From Prorocentrum cordatum (taxonomy: Eukaryota > Sar > Dinophyceae > Prorocentrales > Prorocentraceae), in NCBI GenBank assembly GCA_963575745.1, contig CAUYUJ010014340.1, positions 167,501-231,500 of the forward strand: a stretch of DNA of 64,000 bases. Reading direction: 5' to 3'. Shown in pieces: positions 20,063 through 29,915 of this stretch. The notes beneath the pieces were generated by a model. It saw only the letters and a list, made by a program, of their open reading frames with translations, had not been told where the DNA came from and ran no database searches. A program made the translations under genes and the position numbers. Position 1 is the stretch's first letter. Every line of letters begins with the position of its first letter.

Positions 20063-21286
20063 TCAGGCCACGGCAGGGGGGGCAGGAGCCCCCGCGGCCG
20101 ACGGGGAGGCGGGGCCGCCTCCAGCAGGAGGGGCGTCTCCTGCCTCCTGGCTCGCTGCACTCGGCGGGAAGGCGGGAGGACCCGCCGAGGCGGCCGCGCC
20201 AGCTGCAGCTGCTGCGCGTGCCGCACGCGAGGCTGCGAACTTGGCGGCACTGAGCACCTTGGCCGCCGCCGCCGCCAGCTCGGTGCCGCCGCCGTCGCCG
20301 CCAGGCTGCGGGCTGCCGTCGCCGCCGACGTCTGCCATCTCCTCGTCCTCGGCGCCACCTCCCTCCTCGCGCAGAGCAGAGGGGGAGCCCGTGCGGCGCT
20401 TCCTGCCGCTGCCGCGCGAGGGGGCCAGCGCTGCCCTGGAAGCGGCGAGCTTGTCGCGGACCTGCTTGGCCTTGGCGGCCAGCTCCACCTTGGTCGCGAC
20501 GAGGGACTTCTCCAGGTTCTGCAGCTCGCCCTGCTCCGTGGGCGAGAGGCCCTCCATGTTGGTGAACACGTCGGGGTCCCAGGAGAGGTGGAAGAGATCG
20601 TCCGAGACGCCCGTCGCCCTCGCCACCTCCGCTGCCTGGCGGGCCATGGCTGCAGCAGCGACGGCCTTGGCACGATCGGCCTCTGCCAGGAGGAGCGCGA
20701 GCTCGCCCTCCTTGACGCGGGCTGCGCGCAGCTGTTCCTCAAGGCGCAGCACCGCGTCGACCGAGCCTTGGTGACGGCGGGCTGCTTCCTTGTGGAGGCC
20801 CGACGCCTTGCGGAAGACCTCGTCGGGGGGCTTCTCAGCCTCCGCAGGAGCCGCGGGAGGCTGCGGCTCCGCCAGCTGCTGGACCAGCAGGATGGCCGCC
20901 TTCGCCTCGTCCGCCTGCGGGGACGTGCTGGCTTTCTCGGCCAGCTGCGCCAGGAAGGTCGTGAAGTCCGAGCCGTTGGAGCTTGTCTCACTGCCGCCGC
21001 CACTATCCTGATGCCAGGGGCATTGGCCAACGCCCTCACGCGGCTGCCGCGACGGCCTGCGGGAAGGCTGGCGGCTAGCAGCACGGCGACGAAAGGGCTC
21101 GACCTGCGCGCCGCAGCTGCACTTCCAGTGCGCCTCGCCCCAGGTCTCGTTCCACATCCAGCGCCTGCAGGCAGAGCAGCGAGTCCAGTCGTCGATGAAG
21201 GCCACCGTCCGCTGGGAGCTGCCTCCACCACCAGCCCCAGCGCTGCGCGGGGCAGGCGAGCGCGCAGCAGGCTTGCTGCGCCCCAT
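20063..21286 (-). CDS. LINE-type ORF1 protein
   Basis: I chose the ATG at 21286 (MGRSKPAARS) because it is the first one downstream of the spliced leader in this frame. The open frame upstream simply reads through the SL and a purine repeat. The ~407-codon product has an early Cys cluster (CSACRRW, then CSCG; about residues 40-60), which could bind nucleic acid. A long Ala/Glu/Lys/Arg-rich segment with coiled-coil character follows (EEQLRAARVKEGELALLLAE and later), with a SGRKRRTGS basic patch and an Ala/Pro-rich tail. It has no recognised enzymatic domain. The stop is TGA followed by C, in phase with the endonuclease frame. Confidence 0.6.
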   Translation of the reverse strand: MGRSKPAARSPAPRSAGAGGGGSSQRTVAFIDDWTRCSACRRWMWNETWGEAHWKCSCGAQVEPFRRRAASRQPSRRPSRQPREGVGQCPWHQDSGGGSETSSNGSDFTTFLAQLAEKASTSPQADEAKAAILLVQQLAEPQPPAAPAEAEKPPDEVFRKASGLHKEAARRHQGSVDAVLRLEEQLRAARVKEGELALLLAEADRAKAVAAAAMARQAAEVARATGVSDDLFHLSWDPDVFTNMEGLSPTEQGELQNLEKSLVATKVELAAKAKQVRDKLAASRAALAPSRGSGRKRRTGSPSALREEGGGAEDEEMADVGGDGSPQPGGDGGGTELAAAAAKVLSAAKFAASRAARAAAAAGAAASAGPPAFPPSAASQEAGDAPPAGGGPASPSAAGAPAPPAVA

Positions 21287-21419
21287 GGTTCGCACCGTAT
21301 TAGTCGGGGAGAGACTCGGCGGGCTGCCGCGGCGACTCTCCCGTCGCCAAGAACGCGTCGCGAACGCTCGGTGCTGGCACGAAGGCGGGAGGGACACCCG
21401 CGTCCGAGCCGAAACGGTT

Positions 21420-21441
21420 CTTGAGCCAAAATGGCTACGGT
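21420..21441 (-). other. Dinoflagellate spliced-leader relic (perfect 22 nt)
   Basis: On the minus strand the 22 nt match the known DinoSL in full: A at the variable first base, then CCGTAGCC, ATTTTGG, CTCAAG. The bases after CTCAAG are AACCG, not the GT donor of an SL-RNA gene. It is therefore the 5' end of a processed, trans-spliced transcript copied back into DNA. It lies about 130 nt upstream of the chosen ORF1 start. Confidence 0.93.
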
Positions 21442-21555
21442 CGGAGGAAGAGGAGGAGGAGGAGAGGGAGGAGGAGGAGGAGGAGGAGGAGGAGGAGGAG
21501 GAGGAGGAGGAGGAGGAGGAGGAGGAGGAGGGGGAGGAAGAGGAGGAAGTACTGG
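21442..21555. repeat. (GGA)n microsatellite
   Basis: Nearly pure GGA/GAG repeat on the plus strand, immediately 5' (minus sense) of the SL relic. Poly-Glu, poly-Gly and poly-Ser frames are artefacts. Confidence 0.95.
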
Positions 21556-22138
21556 AGAGATGTGGGGAGATGCAGCCCGGCACACTGGGCAGGCGCGCAC
21601 TCGTCGCGGAGGCGAGCGCGCAAGACGCCCGCGACGGGCCGTGCAGGAAGACGGACCGACGCGCGGGGCACCGCACGGCACACGCAGGACCAAGTCCAGC
21701 GAGGGCTCCTGGTCAGCCAGTGAGTCGGACGAAGCAGCCATGCCCGAGCTCAAAGCCCTCACCGCGTGACAAGAGTTTGCTGGGCGGCCGCGACAAGAAA
21801 GGGCCTCCTCCTCCTCCTCCTCCTCCTCCTCCTCCTCGTCTCTATCACCTCAAGAATCCCTTCCTCTAATCTCTCTTCCTCCCCACTTTGTGCCCCTAAA
21901 GGCTTCCGCAACGGATGGGGGAACACATGTCTTGGCCAGACGTTGGCCAAACGTTTGGCCACACAGGTACATCCGGAAGGCAGAGGGCGGCGGTGGGTCG
22001 CCGCAAGAGTCTCTGATATAACGGGATTCGAAAACGGAAACACACAACTGCAGACCTCGGAGCAGGAACGATGAAACAACGGCAGGGCATTCCTGGAAGG
22101 GACAAGGGCGATCAAGCCCTGAGAGCCGAAGACGTACC
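21555..22138. other. Unassigned, probably 5' part of the decayed plus-strand LINE
   Basis: Contains a short (CCT)n tract at 21805-21835. From about 21900 there are broken plus-strand frames that could be the diverged end of an RT domain preceding 22139. No clear catalytic motif was found. Confidence 0.35.
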
Positions 22139-23480
22139 ATGCACACATTGAGCATGGATAGAAAGCGGCGCGAATGGGTAATATGGCATTTGGAAAACGC
22201 AAAACGGCCTTTACTGCAGGTCCAGGGCCCCGTAGGGCCAAGGCTTCGGGCATGGGCAGGGAGCTGCGGGGCGTCCGCGCTACACGCATGCGACACGTGG
22301 CACGTCACGCGCACGATTTTGCAGAACATGCAGACGTGGGAATACAAGTACATGAGGTTCATGCTCAAAATGCGCCCCCAGCCGGAGGAGGGAAGAGCGC
22401 ATTTCAACATGCGGGCGACAGAGAAACTACGACGCTGGTGCTAGGTGATGGGCGTGCAATTCTGCGCGCACAGGTTCTTACAGGAAGTTTACAATGCAGC
22501 ATGGCGGGAACAATCCGGACGACTTGATTACGAAAAGTCGCCCTTGAGATGGGCTCGGGAGCACAGATCCCAAGGGCAATGGATGGCCGTCGTAAGCGTT
22601 GCCAGCAAGCGAGCGCGACGCAATCACGCTTGGACCCACAGTGCCTGGGGACACAAACCAGCTTGGGAGGATGTATTTTGCAAGGTTTTGGGGGCTCATC
22701 GTAGGTATCGGCTCAATCACTGCCAATCGTATTCAGTCTGGATGGAAGGATGCAGGCATTTTGTCAAATCCGCGTGTTAGTTTTACCACATCCGACCCTC
22801 TATGGAAGAGAATGCCTCTGGATCGCGATGCGCACCAGTACTGGTCAGGCTCCCGTCAGCTATGCTAACATCCCACGCCTTCCCGCGCACCCTGCGGATG
22901 CCGAGTGGGATGGTTTATCTCGACGTCTCTGGATACAAGTGGATTGCAAGGGCGTGGCAGACTTGTGCATCGGCACCTCGGTTCTGGAGGCGCCGCACTT
23001 GGATGCAATATTCAGACGGATTGTCCAGCAGTTGCTTAATATCTCTGCGTCTGGGTGGCGTCCAAAACACGATATTGACCAACTTCTTATATGGCGGATC
23101 ATCCTGTGAATGCGGCGATGGACACGGGGACAGAAATGGCGATGTACGATTGTGTGTTGGAGGCTCACGTGAGAAAAAGCATGGTGATCATCAAGGAGGT
23201 TTGGGATATGCTGTTTTTTTGCGTTTGTCGAGCGGGTCCTACGAACCCTTCTTCTTGGCTGGGATGGTGTTGCGCGGAGTCACACCTGCATTTCACGCGG
23301 CAGCTTCGGCATCAGAGTGGGCCCTCACGCAGTGTCCAATCTTTAGTTGAATCATTTGAGCACCCAATAGCAGCAGCGGTATCCGGCTATCGGGGTCAGC
23401 ACGAAAAGCCGTGCACGACAGCGCCACGCGTAGAGAACATCATGGTGTGCCATTACCGAAAGACAACAAGAAAACGCAAA
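22139..23480 (+). pseudogene. Decayed LINE 3' end with RNase H-type region
   Basis: Two frames give a Trp/Arg-rich post-RT connector: TWEYKYMRFMLKMRPQPEEG and then, across a stop, HRFLQEVYNAAWREQSGRL. In dinoflagellate LINEs such segments follow the reverse transcriptase. Downstream, in changing frames, RLWIQVDCKGVADL, GWRPKHDIDQLLIW, NAAMDTGTEMAMYD and GGLGYAVFLRL look like pieces of an RNase H domain. At least four frame breaks show decay. The polarity is opposite to the SL-tagged LINE on its left, so it is a separate insertion. Confidence 0.5.
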
Positions 23481-23504
23481 ACGGAGTAATACAACCTAAC
23501 GTAG

Positions 23505-24260
23505 TTATTGGCTGCTTGCGGTTTTGTCATGAAGCGGTTTGAGCTCAATGGATCCGAAACCATCAAATGAGACGTGAAGGCAACAACAAAGCCCTGAGCA
23601 TTTCGAGACACATCTAAATATCTCAAGATCCACGACCTTCACCTTCCACTGGGGCGCGGCGGCGGGGCAGTGGTCGCGGAGCAGCTCCGCGGCGGCTTTG
23701 GCGGTGGCGGTGGCCGCCGTGGACAGCCCGGAGTCGACCTGGAACCTCTTAACGCTCTGGCCGCCCGCCAGCCGCATCTCGCTGAAGGTGCCAGGCGCGT
23801 CCTTGGGCTCGACGATGTGGCTGCTGACGTTGCCTGGGGTCTCTGGGCCAAGCTTGTCGTGGCCCTTGTGGGGCACGTCGAGGACGATGAGGACGTCGGC
23901 GAAGCAGAAGCGCAGGGCGCGGAGGGAGGCCAGCACATTGCGGTGCATCTCCTGGAAGGACGGCTGGCCCCGCTTGTGGCCGCTGCTGCGGCAGCCCGCC
24001 ACGGGGTCGCAGTGCGTACCGTAGCTGAAGGTGACGTCGGTGCCTGGGACGCTGAGCCAGGCGTCGGCGATCTCGGCGGCCTCGGTCTCGTTGAGGGGCT
24101 CCGCAAACCCCTCCATTGCGGATGAGGCGTCAACCTCCATCTCCGCCCTGTGCAGGTTGCTCGTCATCGTCTCCCTGATCCCCTCCAGCGCCGACGCCTT
24201 GAGCTCCTTCGTCTTGGCGAGCTGGTCCTCGGTGGCCTTCTCCTCCAGGTCATCGAAGGA
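23505..24260 (-). CDS. Unidentified protein, possible terminal exon
   Basis: The frame is open for 400 codons from 24707, but the part above about 24260 is translated repeat (Pro run from a GGA tract and a fold-back element). The believable part starts near ELSFDDLEEKATEDQLAKTKELKASALEG, an acidic helical segment. It continues with non-repetitive sequence such as VPGTDVTFSYGTHCDPVAGC, FADVLIVLDVPHKGHDKLGPETPGNVSSHIVEP and KVKVVDLEIFRC. I recognise no family. The GGA tract could be an intron end before a 3' exon. G+C-rich third positions and lack of repeats argue that it is or was coding. Confidence 0.4.
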   Translation of the reverse strand, partial: SFDDLEEKATEDQLAKTKELKASALEGIRETMTSNLHRAEMEVDASSAMEGFAEPLNETEAAEIADAWLSVPGTDVTFSYGTHCDPVAGCRSSGHKRGQPSFQEMHRNVLASLRALRFCFADVLIVLDVPHKGHDKLGPETPGNVSSHIVEPKDAPGTFSEMRLAGGQSVKRFQVDSGLSTAATATAKAAAELLRDHCPAAAPQWKVKVVDLEIFRCVSKCSGLCCCLHVSFDGFGSIELKPLHDKTASSQ

Positions 24261-24267
24261 GAGCTCC

Positions 24268-24325
24268 TCGGGAGGAGGAGGAGGAGGAGGAGGAGGAGGA
24301 GGAGGAGGAGGAGGAGGAGGACTCC
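24268..24325. repeat. (GGA)n microsatellite
   Basis: Pure GGA repeats giving artefactual poly-Pro on the minus strand and poly-Gly on the plus strand. Confidence 0.95.
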
Positions 24326-24515
24326 CGCCGACTTCCAACGCCGACCCTGGCCAGGCCCCTTCCGGGGCCCAGGCTCGGCGTGGGCCGGGTCGGCATCCTG
24401 GGCCGCCCAACTTCGCGCGCCGCGCCCCGCGCTGCGCGACGCACGACGACGTTCTTCCCGCCGCGCGGGCATCTTCGCGCCCTCGCGCCGCCCCTCCTGG
24501 AGAACAGAAGGTGAC

Positions 24516-24680
24516 TACCCACCAGACCACCCCAACCCAACCCGAAGACCCGAATCTCGGGCTGGGGGGGGTATGGGCTCCATGTGTGCTTTTTCGATGT
24601 TCCCGGACCCCCCCCCCCACTGGAAATGGAGGGCAAATTGAAGCCTTCGGGTTGGGTTGGGGTGGTTTGGTGGGTGGTGA
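24516..24680. repeat. Fold-back element (~33-bp inverted arms)
   Basis: ACCCACCAGACCACCCCAAC with CCAACCCGAAG at 24516-24551 is the inverse of CTTCGGGTTGGGTTGGGG with TGGTTTGGTGGGTGG at 24644-24680. The spacer is ~90 bp with G and C runs. No coding capacity; MITE- or hairpin-like. Confidence 0.75.
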
Positions 24681-24849
24681 GAAGGAGCACACACTCCATA
24701 AGCACACACTTCTGGCGCTCCGAGCGGACTTCTTGGATCCGAGCCGGGGCCCCCCTGGCGGCGCCTCCGCGCCGCCCCTGGCGCCCTCCGCGCGTGCCTC
24801 CCGCGCTACGCGCTAGAGCGCCCAAAGTTTAGATTCGTGCCGTTTGGAA

Positions 24850-24917
24850 GGAGCCGAACTCTATACACCGACGCCTGTGTCTGGCCTCACACTGCACCTC
24901 GCACGGGAAAACTAGAG
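24850..24917. repeat. Dispersed repeat D, left part (second copy)
   Basis: CGAACTCTATACACCGACGC and the following ~50 bp match 12502-12560. The continuation of the repeat resumes only after 25165 (GCGGATCCGGGTGTATGC), implying that the MITE-like element inserted between. Confidence 0.65.
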
Positions 24918-25162
24918 GCCTCCTAGATGGGGTCGGAGTAGATGGGGTCGGAGGATCGCGCCGCATCGCTGATACATCGGCGATGCATCGGCGATGTATC
25001 GGCGATGCATCGGCGATGCACCAGCGATCCATCGGCGACGTGGGCGGTGAATCGGCGACTTCGACGTGAAGCAAACCGGGCTCCGCATCGAGCCGCACCG
25101 GCGATGCATCGGCGATGCAACGTGATCCTCCGACCCCATATACTCCGACCCCATCTAAGAGG
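24918..25162. mobile_element. MITE-like element with ~40-bp terminal inverted repeats
   Basis: The left end CTAGATGGGGTCGGAG...TGGGGTCGGAGGATC is inverted at the right end as GATCCTCCGACCCCA...CTCCGACCCCATCTA. Arms of about 40 bp carry one or two mismatches. The ~160-bp interior is a 12-bp tandem repeat (GCGATGCATCGG type). AGAGGC lies beside both ends and could be a target duplication, though the left end has four extra bases. It is non-autonomous, and no transposase is present in the window. Confidence 0.7.
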
Positions 25163-25164
25163 CT

Positions 25165-25649
25165 TATGAAAAGCGGATCCGGGTGTATGCGGGGTCCTGG
25201 TGTCTGCAGTCTTCGCTGCTTCCCCGGGAAAACGGGGGAAAAGTATACACCACACCACCCCGACGTCGTCCCCGAACCTCAAAAAGTCCGGGGATTGAAA
25301 AACAGCCCGCCGTTGGTAATGTGTATGCTCCAGTTTCCGACGAGTGCCGGGCGACGAGGACGAGGAGTCACTGAAAAAGTCGAGGGACGGCGACGATGTC
25401 GACGGCGACGTCGACGAGTGAAGACCACGGGAGACGGCGACGATTGACGATGACAAGCGACGACGAGTGACAACCACGTCGAGCGACGAGTTGACGCATA
25501 TGACGAAGACGACAACGAAACCATCAAGTGCAGACGCTCCCGTTTCCGAGCTTGGTGGAAAGCGGGGAAAGAGTATACACCACACTACCCCGACGTCGTC
25601 CCCGATCTTCCAAAAAGTCCTGGGACTGAAAAAAAGGAAGAAGAAGAGG

Positions 25650-25682
<33 letters not shown>

Positions 25683-25725
25683 CACTGGTAATGCACACGC
25701 TCCCGTTTCCGAGCTTGGTCTCCCC
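25165..25725. repeat. Dispersed repeats D (right part) and E (second and third copies)
   Basis: 25240-25545 matches 13655-13960 (AGCCCGCCGTTGGTAATG, CCGGGCGACGAGGACGAGG). 25572-25720 is a shorter copy interrupted by an A-rich run at 25630-25680 (about 30 consecutive A). The copies are in direct orientation. Confidence 0.8.
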
Positions 25726-25900
25726 CGAGAGGTGGGCGGCCGCTCCGGCCCAGACGCGCCGAGGCCGCGGCGCGCGGCGCAGCGCGGCCACCTCTGCGTG
25801 CCCCCGCGTGGGCGCGCGTGGGGGGGGTCGCCGGGGGCCGGAACCGAGGGGCTGAGGCGCGAGGTCTCTCCGAGAGGGGGCCACATCCTTGTTCCTTATT
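25725..25900. other. GC-rich unassigned
   Basis: Very GC-rich sequence (GGCGCGCG types) between repeat E and the 135-bp satellite. No gene recognised. Confidence 0.35.
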
Positions 25901-25904
25901 ATCA

Positions 25905-26659
25905 TATACCCCCACCTACCTCGTATTCCGGCCGATAGCGACCCAATCCGGGACCTCCCATCCGGACTGTAAACAATCAATACAAAGTGGCCGTTTTTCA
26001 TTTCAACATCGTCTTTCTTGTCGTCGGCGATGCGAAAAGCGTGGCAGGAATGGGACGCGGCGCACATCGCGCGCGGCAGTCGAGCTGGGCCCGCCCATCC
26101 TTACTGTAAAAATTCAATACAAAGTCTTGGTGTTTTCCTCTCAGCATGGCCTGCCTTGTCGCCGACGGTGCGAAAAATGTGGCAGCAATGGGACGCGGCG
26201 CACATATGGGACGCGGCGCACATCGCGCGCAGCCGTCAATCCGGGCCCGCCCATCCTGACTGTAAAAAATCAATACAAAGTCTCCGTTTTTTCCTCTCAG
26301 CATGGCCTGCCTTGTCGCCGACGGTGCGAAATATTCGGCAGGAGTGGGACGCGGCGCACATCGCGCGCGGACGTCCATGCGGGCTGCGGGCCCTCCCATC
26401 CTGATTGTAAAAATCAAAACAGAGTTGCCGTTTTTCCTTTCATCATGGCCTGTCTTGTCGTCGACGATGCGAAATGCGTGGCAGGAATGGGGCGCGGCGC
26501 ACATCGCGCGCGGACTTCTGGGGCAACCCCAAGGCGGGAGGGGCCACCTTACTTGTCAGAAACAATGCCATGCTGATTTTCCCTGCCCACATAGCAGTTC
26601 TTGTCGTCCACCCCGCAAAAGTGCATGGCAAGAATTGGGCGCGGCACGCCCCCCTCCCC

Positions 26660-26660
<1 letters not shown>
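25905..26660. repeat. ~135-bp satellite, cluster 1 (about 5 units)
   Basis: Each unit carries TTTTCCTCTCAGCATGGCC-type sequence, CTTGTCGNCGACGNTGCGAAA, GGCAGGAATGGGACGCGGCG, CACATCGCGCGCGG and CCCATCCTGACTGTAAAAA with ATCAATACAAAGT. Units are direct and degenerate, with spacing about 125-150 bp. The lead-in ATTCCGGCCGATAG is shared with about 27360. Confidence 0.85.
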
Positions 26661-27350
<690 letters not shown>

Positions 27351-27354
27351 TCCC

Positions 27355-28460
27355 CCCTCAGGCCGGCCGATAGGGGCCGATAGGGGCCGCATCCGGGTGG
27401 TCCCATCCTAACCTGTAAAAAAACAATACAAAATCAACATTTGTCTTATTTTTTCCTCTCGACATGGACGTCCTGTCGTCCACGGCGATAATCCATTGCA
27501 AAAAATACCACAAAGAGCACACGCGCGCGTTCATGTCAGAATCCTACCGAACACCGTGTGTTTGCAAGCATTTCAACATAAAAACATCAAAAACCAAATG
27601 CTTTTTTCACAAAAATTCTACAATTTTCCTGCCCGGCTCTCTTGCTGAAATCATAGGAAAACCATAGGAATCTTAAGAATTCGTCAAATCCAGCGATTTC
27701 GCGTCATCCCGCGGTGCACTCGCGATGCTCTGTCATGCACCCAGGCCGCGAATCCTGTGCAAAAAATACCACGCGGGCGACATGCGCGCGCGTCGCCGCG
27801 AGCGCATGCTCAAATCCTTCTAGAGTCGTCGCCGTCATTGGCACCGTCGCATGGACGTCCTGTCGTCCACGTCGCAAAATGCATGGCAGGAATGGGACGC
27901 GGCGCACACCCCGCGCCCGCCCATCCAATCCGTCCCATTCTAATCTGCAAAAGACAATACACAGTTTTTGTTTTTCTTGTCAACATGGTCGTGCTGTCGT
28001 CACGTCGCAAAATGCGTGGCAGGAATGGGACGCGGTGCACACCCCGCGCGAAGGGGTGACATGTCGCTCTCGCCTCGGCGCCGCGCACCAACGTTTTTCC
28101 TCTCAGCATGGACGTCCTGTCGTCCACGTCGCAAAATGCTTGGCAGGAATGGGATGCGGCGCACACCCCGCGCCCGCCCATCCAAACCCCCCCTTTATAA
28201 AAAACAGTACAAGTTGGGGCCTTCAGGCTTCCTGCGGTGTACCGGGCCATTCTCGACTCGTCTGGCAATGCGTGCGCGGCATTCAACACGCGCTCGCCAG
28301 TTCCCGTCGGCAACCGCCATAGCGGCCGCATCAGCTGTACCAAACCGGCTGGCCGGTGTGACTTCGGCCCCAGTTGTGCCAGTTTTGCTTCTTATGTTGT
28401 GGGAGGGCGGGTGGGACTGGGCATGCCATGCCTGACTCGCTCGAGCTGGCTAGCTTGACT
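27355..28460. repeat. ~135-bp satellite, cluster 2
   Basis: GGCCGATAG lead-in at 27360, then units with ATGGACGTCCTGTCGTCCAC, GTCGCAAAATGC, GGCAGGAATGGGACGCGGCG and CACCCCGCGCCCGCCCATCC at 27840, 27985 and 28105. 27500-27835 has unrelated AT-rich and CGCGCG sequence. The end at 28392-28460 (TTATGTTGTGGGAGGGCGGG to CGAGCTGGCTAGCTTGA) recurs at 29218-29285. Confidence 0.8.
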
Positions 28461-28469
28461 CCCAAACTC

Positions 28470-28997
<528 letters not shown>

Positions 28998-29019
28998 GCC
29001 AGCACCCAGTTGCGCTAGC

Positions 29020-29286
29020 ATTGTTTCTTATGTTGTGGGAGGGCGGAACGTGTCCGTTGTTCCTTTCAACATGGCCAGTCTTGTCGTTGACGATGCGAAA
29101 TGCGCGTCGGGAATGGGTCGCGGCGCGCATCCCGCGCGGACGTCAATGCGGTGTCCTGGGGTATCCTCCACTCGCACTGAAATGCCCGCGCAGCCCCCAG
29201 TTGTGCCATCACTGTTTCTTATGTTGTGGGAGGGCGGGTGGGAACGGGCATGCCATGCTTGACTCGCTCGAACTGGCTAGCTTGAT
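29020..29286. repeat. ~135-bp satellite, cluster 3 with boundary repeats
   Basis: One satellite unit (GTCTTGTCGTTGACGATGCG, GAATGGGTCGCGGCGCG) lies between two copies of TTATGTTGTGGGAGGGCGG (29028 and 29218). The right boundary CGAACTGGCTAGCTTGA matches 28445-28460. Confidence 0.8.
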
Positions 29287-29411
29287 ACGAACCCTACCCC
29301 TACCCCCCACGCTTTCTGAGGGGGGGGGGGTCACTTCGCTCGGGAGCTCCCGAGCGAAGTGAACCCCACCCCCCCCCTCAGAAACCTTGGGGGGCAGGGG
29401 TAGGGTTCGCA
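29287..29411. repeat. ~125-bp near-perfect palindrome
   Basis: Arms of about 60 bp: CGAACCCTACCCCTACCCCC...CACTTCGCTCGGGAG on the left, CTCCCGAGCGAAGTG...GGGGCAGGGGTAGGGTTCG on the right. The centre is GGGAGCTCCC with no spacer. A few mismatches lie in the C/G runs. It could extrude as a cruciform. Confidence 0.85.
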
Positions 29412-29499
29412 TGCGGCCCCCCTATCCGACCCCCGGGAGGGGCGGCGGGGTCGAGGGCCGGGGCGTCGGGGCGTCGGTGCGTCCGTGGCCCCCCCCCCA

Positions 29500-29634
29500 C
29501 CCCCGCGCGGGCTCCTGGCCCCACGGGCGGACGTCCTGCGGGGTCAGCCACGCGGGGGCCTCGTCGCCGCTCGGCTGGACGTGGAGGCCCGCCGCGCTCC
29601 CGAACAGGAGCGCCGCCAGCACGGGGCGGCACAT
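29500..29634 (-). CDS. Possible first exon with signal peptide
   Basis: From the ATG at 29634 the frame reads [20 protein letters not shown] and then [19 protein letters not shown]. This is a short basic start, a hydrophobic Ala/Leu core and an AxG-like cleavage region, as in a secretory signal peptide or the first part of a plastid presequence. The following 20 codons become Gly/Trp-rich, which suggests the exon ends near 29510. No downstream exon was identified; the palindrome at 29287-29411 lies in its path. The frame is open further upstream, but that part includes a (CATC)n repeat, so I take the internal ATG. Confidence 0.35.
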
Positions 29635-29835
29635 CGCGGCGGGGCGGTGCGCGGCGGGGGGGAGGGGGGGCAAAGTACGAGGGGAGCGGCGCACGAGCGG
29701 CTCGGGCCACGGGTGGGCGAGGGAGACTTGGGGGGAAGGAGGGCGACGGCGGGCGGGGGGGGCTAGGATGGAGGAGAGAGAAACACCTCCCCGTTCCGTT
29801 CCCCTTTCCATGACCCTCCTCCGGCAACTCCCCAA
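29635..29835. other. GC-rich unassigned flank
   Basis: G-rich on the plus strand. It would be the 5' leader of the 29634 ORF if that is real. No motif is recognised. Confidence 0.3.
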
Positions 29836-29915
29836 CCGTCCATCCATCCATCCGTCCATCCACCCATCCATCCGTCCGTCCGTCCGTCCATCCATCCATC
29901 CATCAATCCATGCAT
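29836..29915. repeat. (CATC/CGTC)n microsatellite
   Basis: Tetranucleotide repeats of CATC and CGTC. Met-Asp-Gly-Trp frames on the minus strand are artefacts. Confidence 0.9.

Larger units (their letters stand above)
19014..21441 (-). mobile_element. SL-tagged LINE-type retroelement, 3' part lost in gap
   Basis: In minus-strand order: a perfect DinoSL (21441-21420), a ~130-nt leader, ORF1 with a Cys-rich finger and coiled-coil-like region (21286-20063), an in-frame TGA, and an endonuclease/exonuclease/phosphatase-type ORF that runs into the gap. The 5' end at the SL indicates that a trans-spliced transcript was reverse transcribed. A (TCC)n tract lies immediately 5' of the SL. Confidence 0.8.

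Noticed and set aside
21420-21441. SL-RNA gene
   Set aside because: No GT donor follows CTCAAG and no Sm-site-like intron is present. A retroposed relic fits better.
20035-21762. 575-codon minus-strand ORF overlapping LINE ORF1
   Set aside because: Wrong phase for the Cys finger and endonuclease continuity; Arg/Pro/Ala composition typical of a GC-rich shadow. The plus-strand 19886-21424 ORF was rejected for the same reason.
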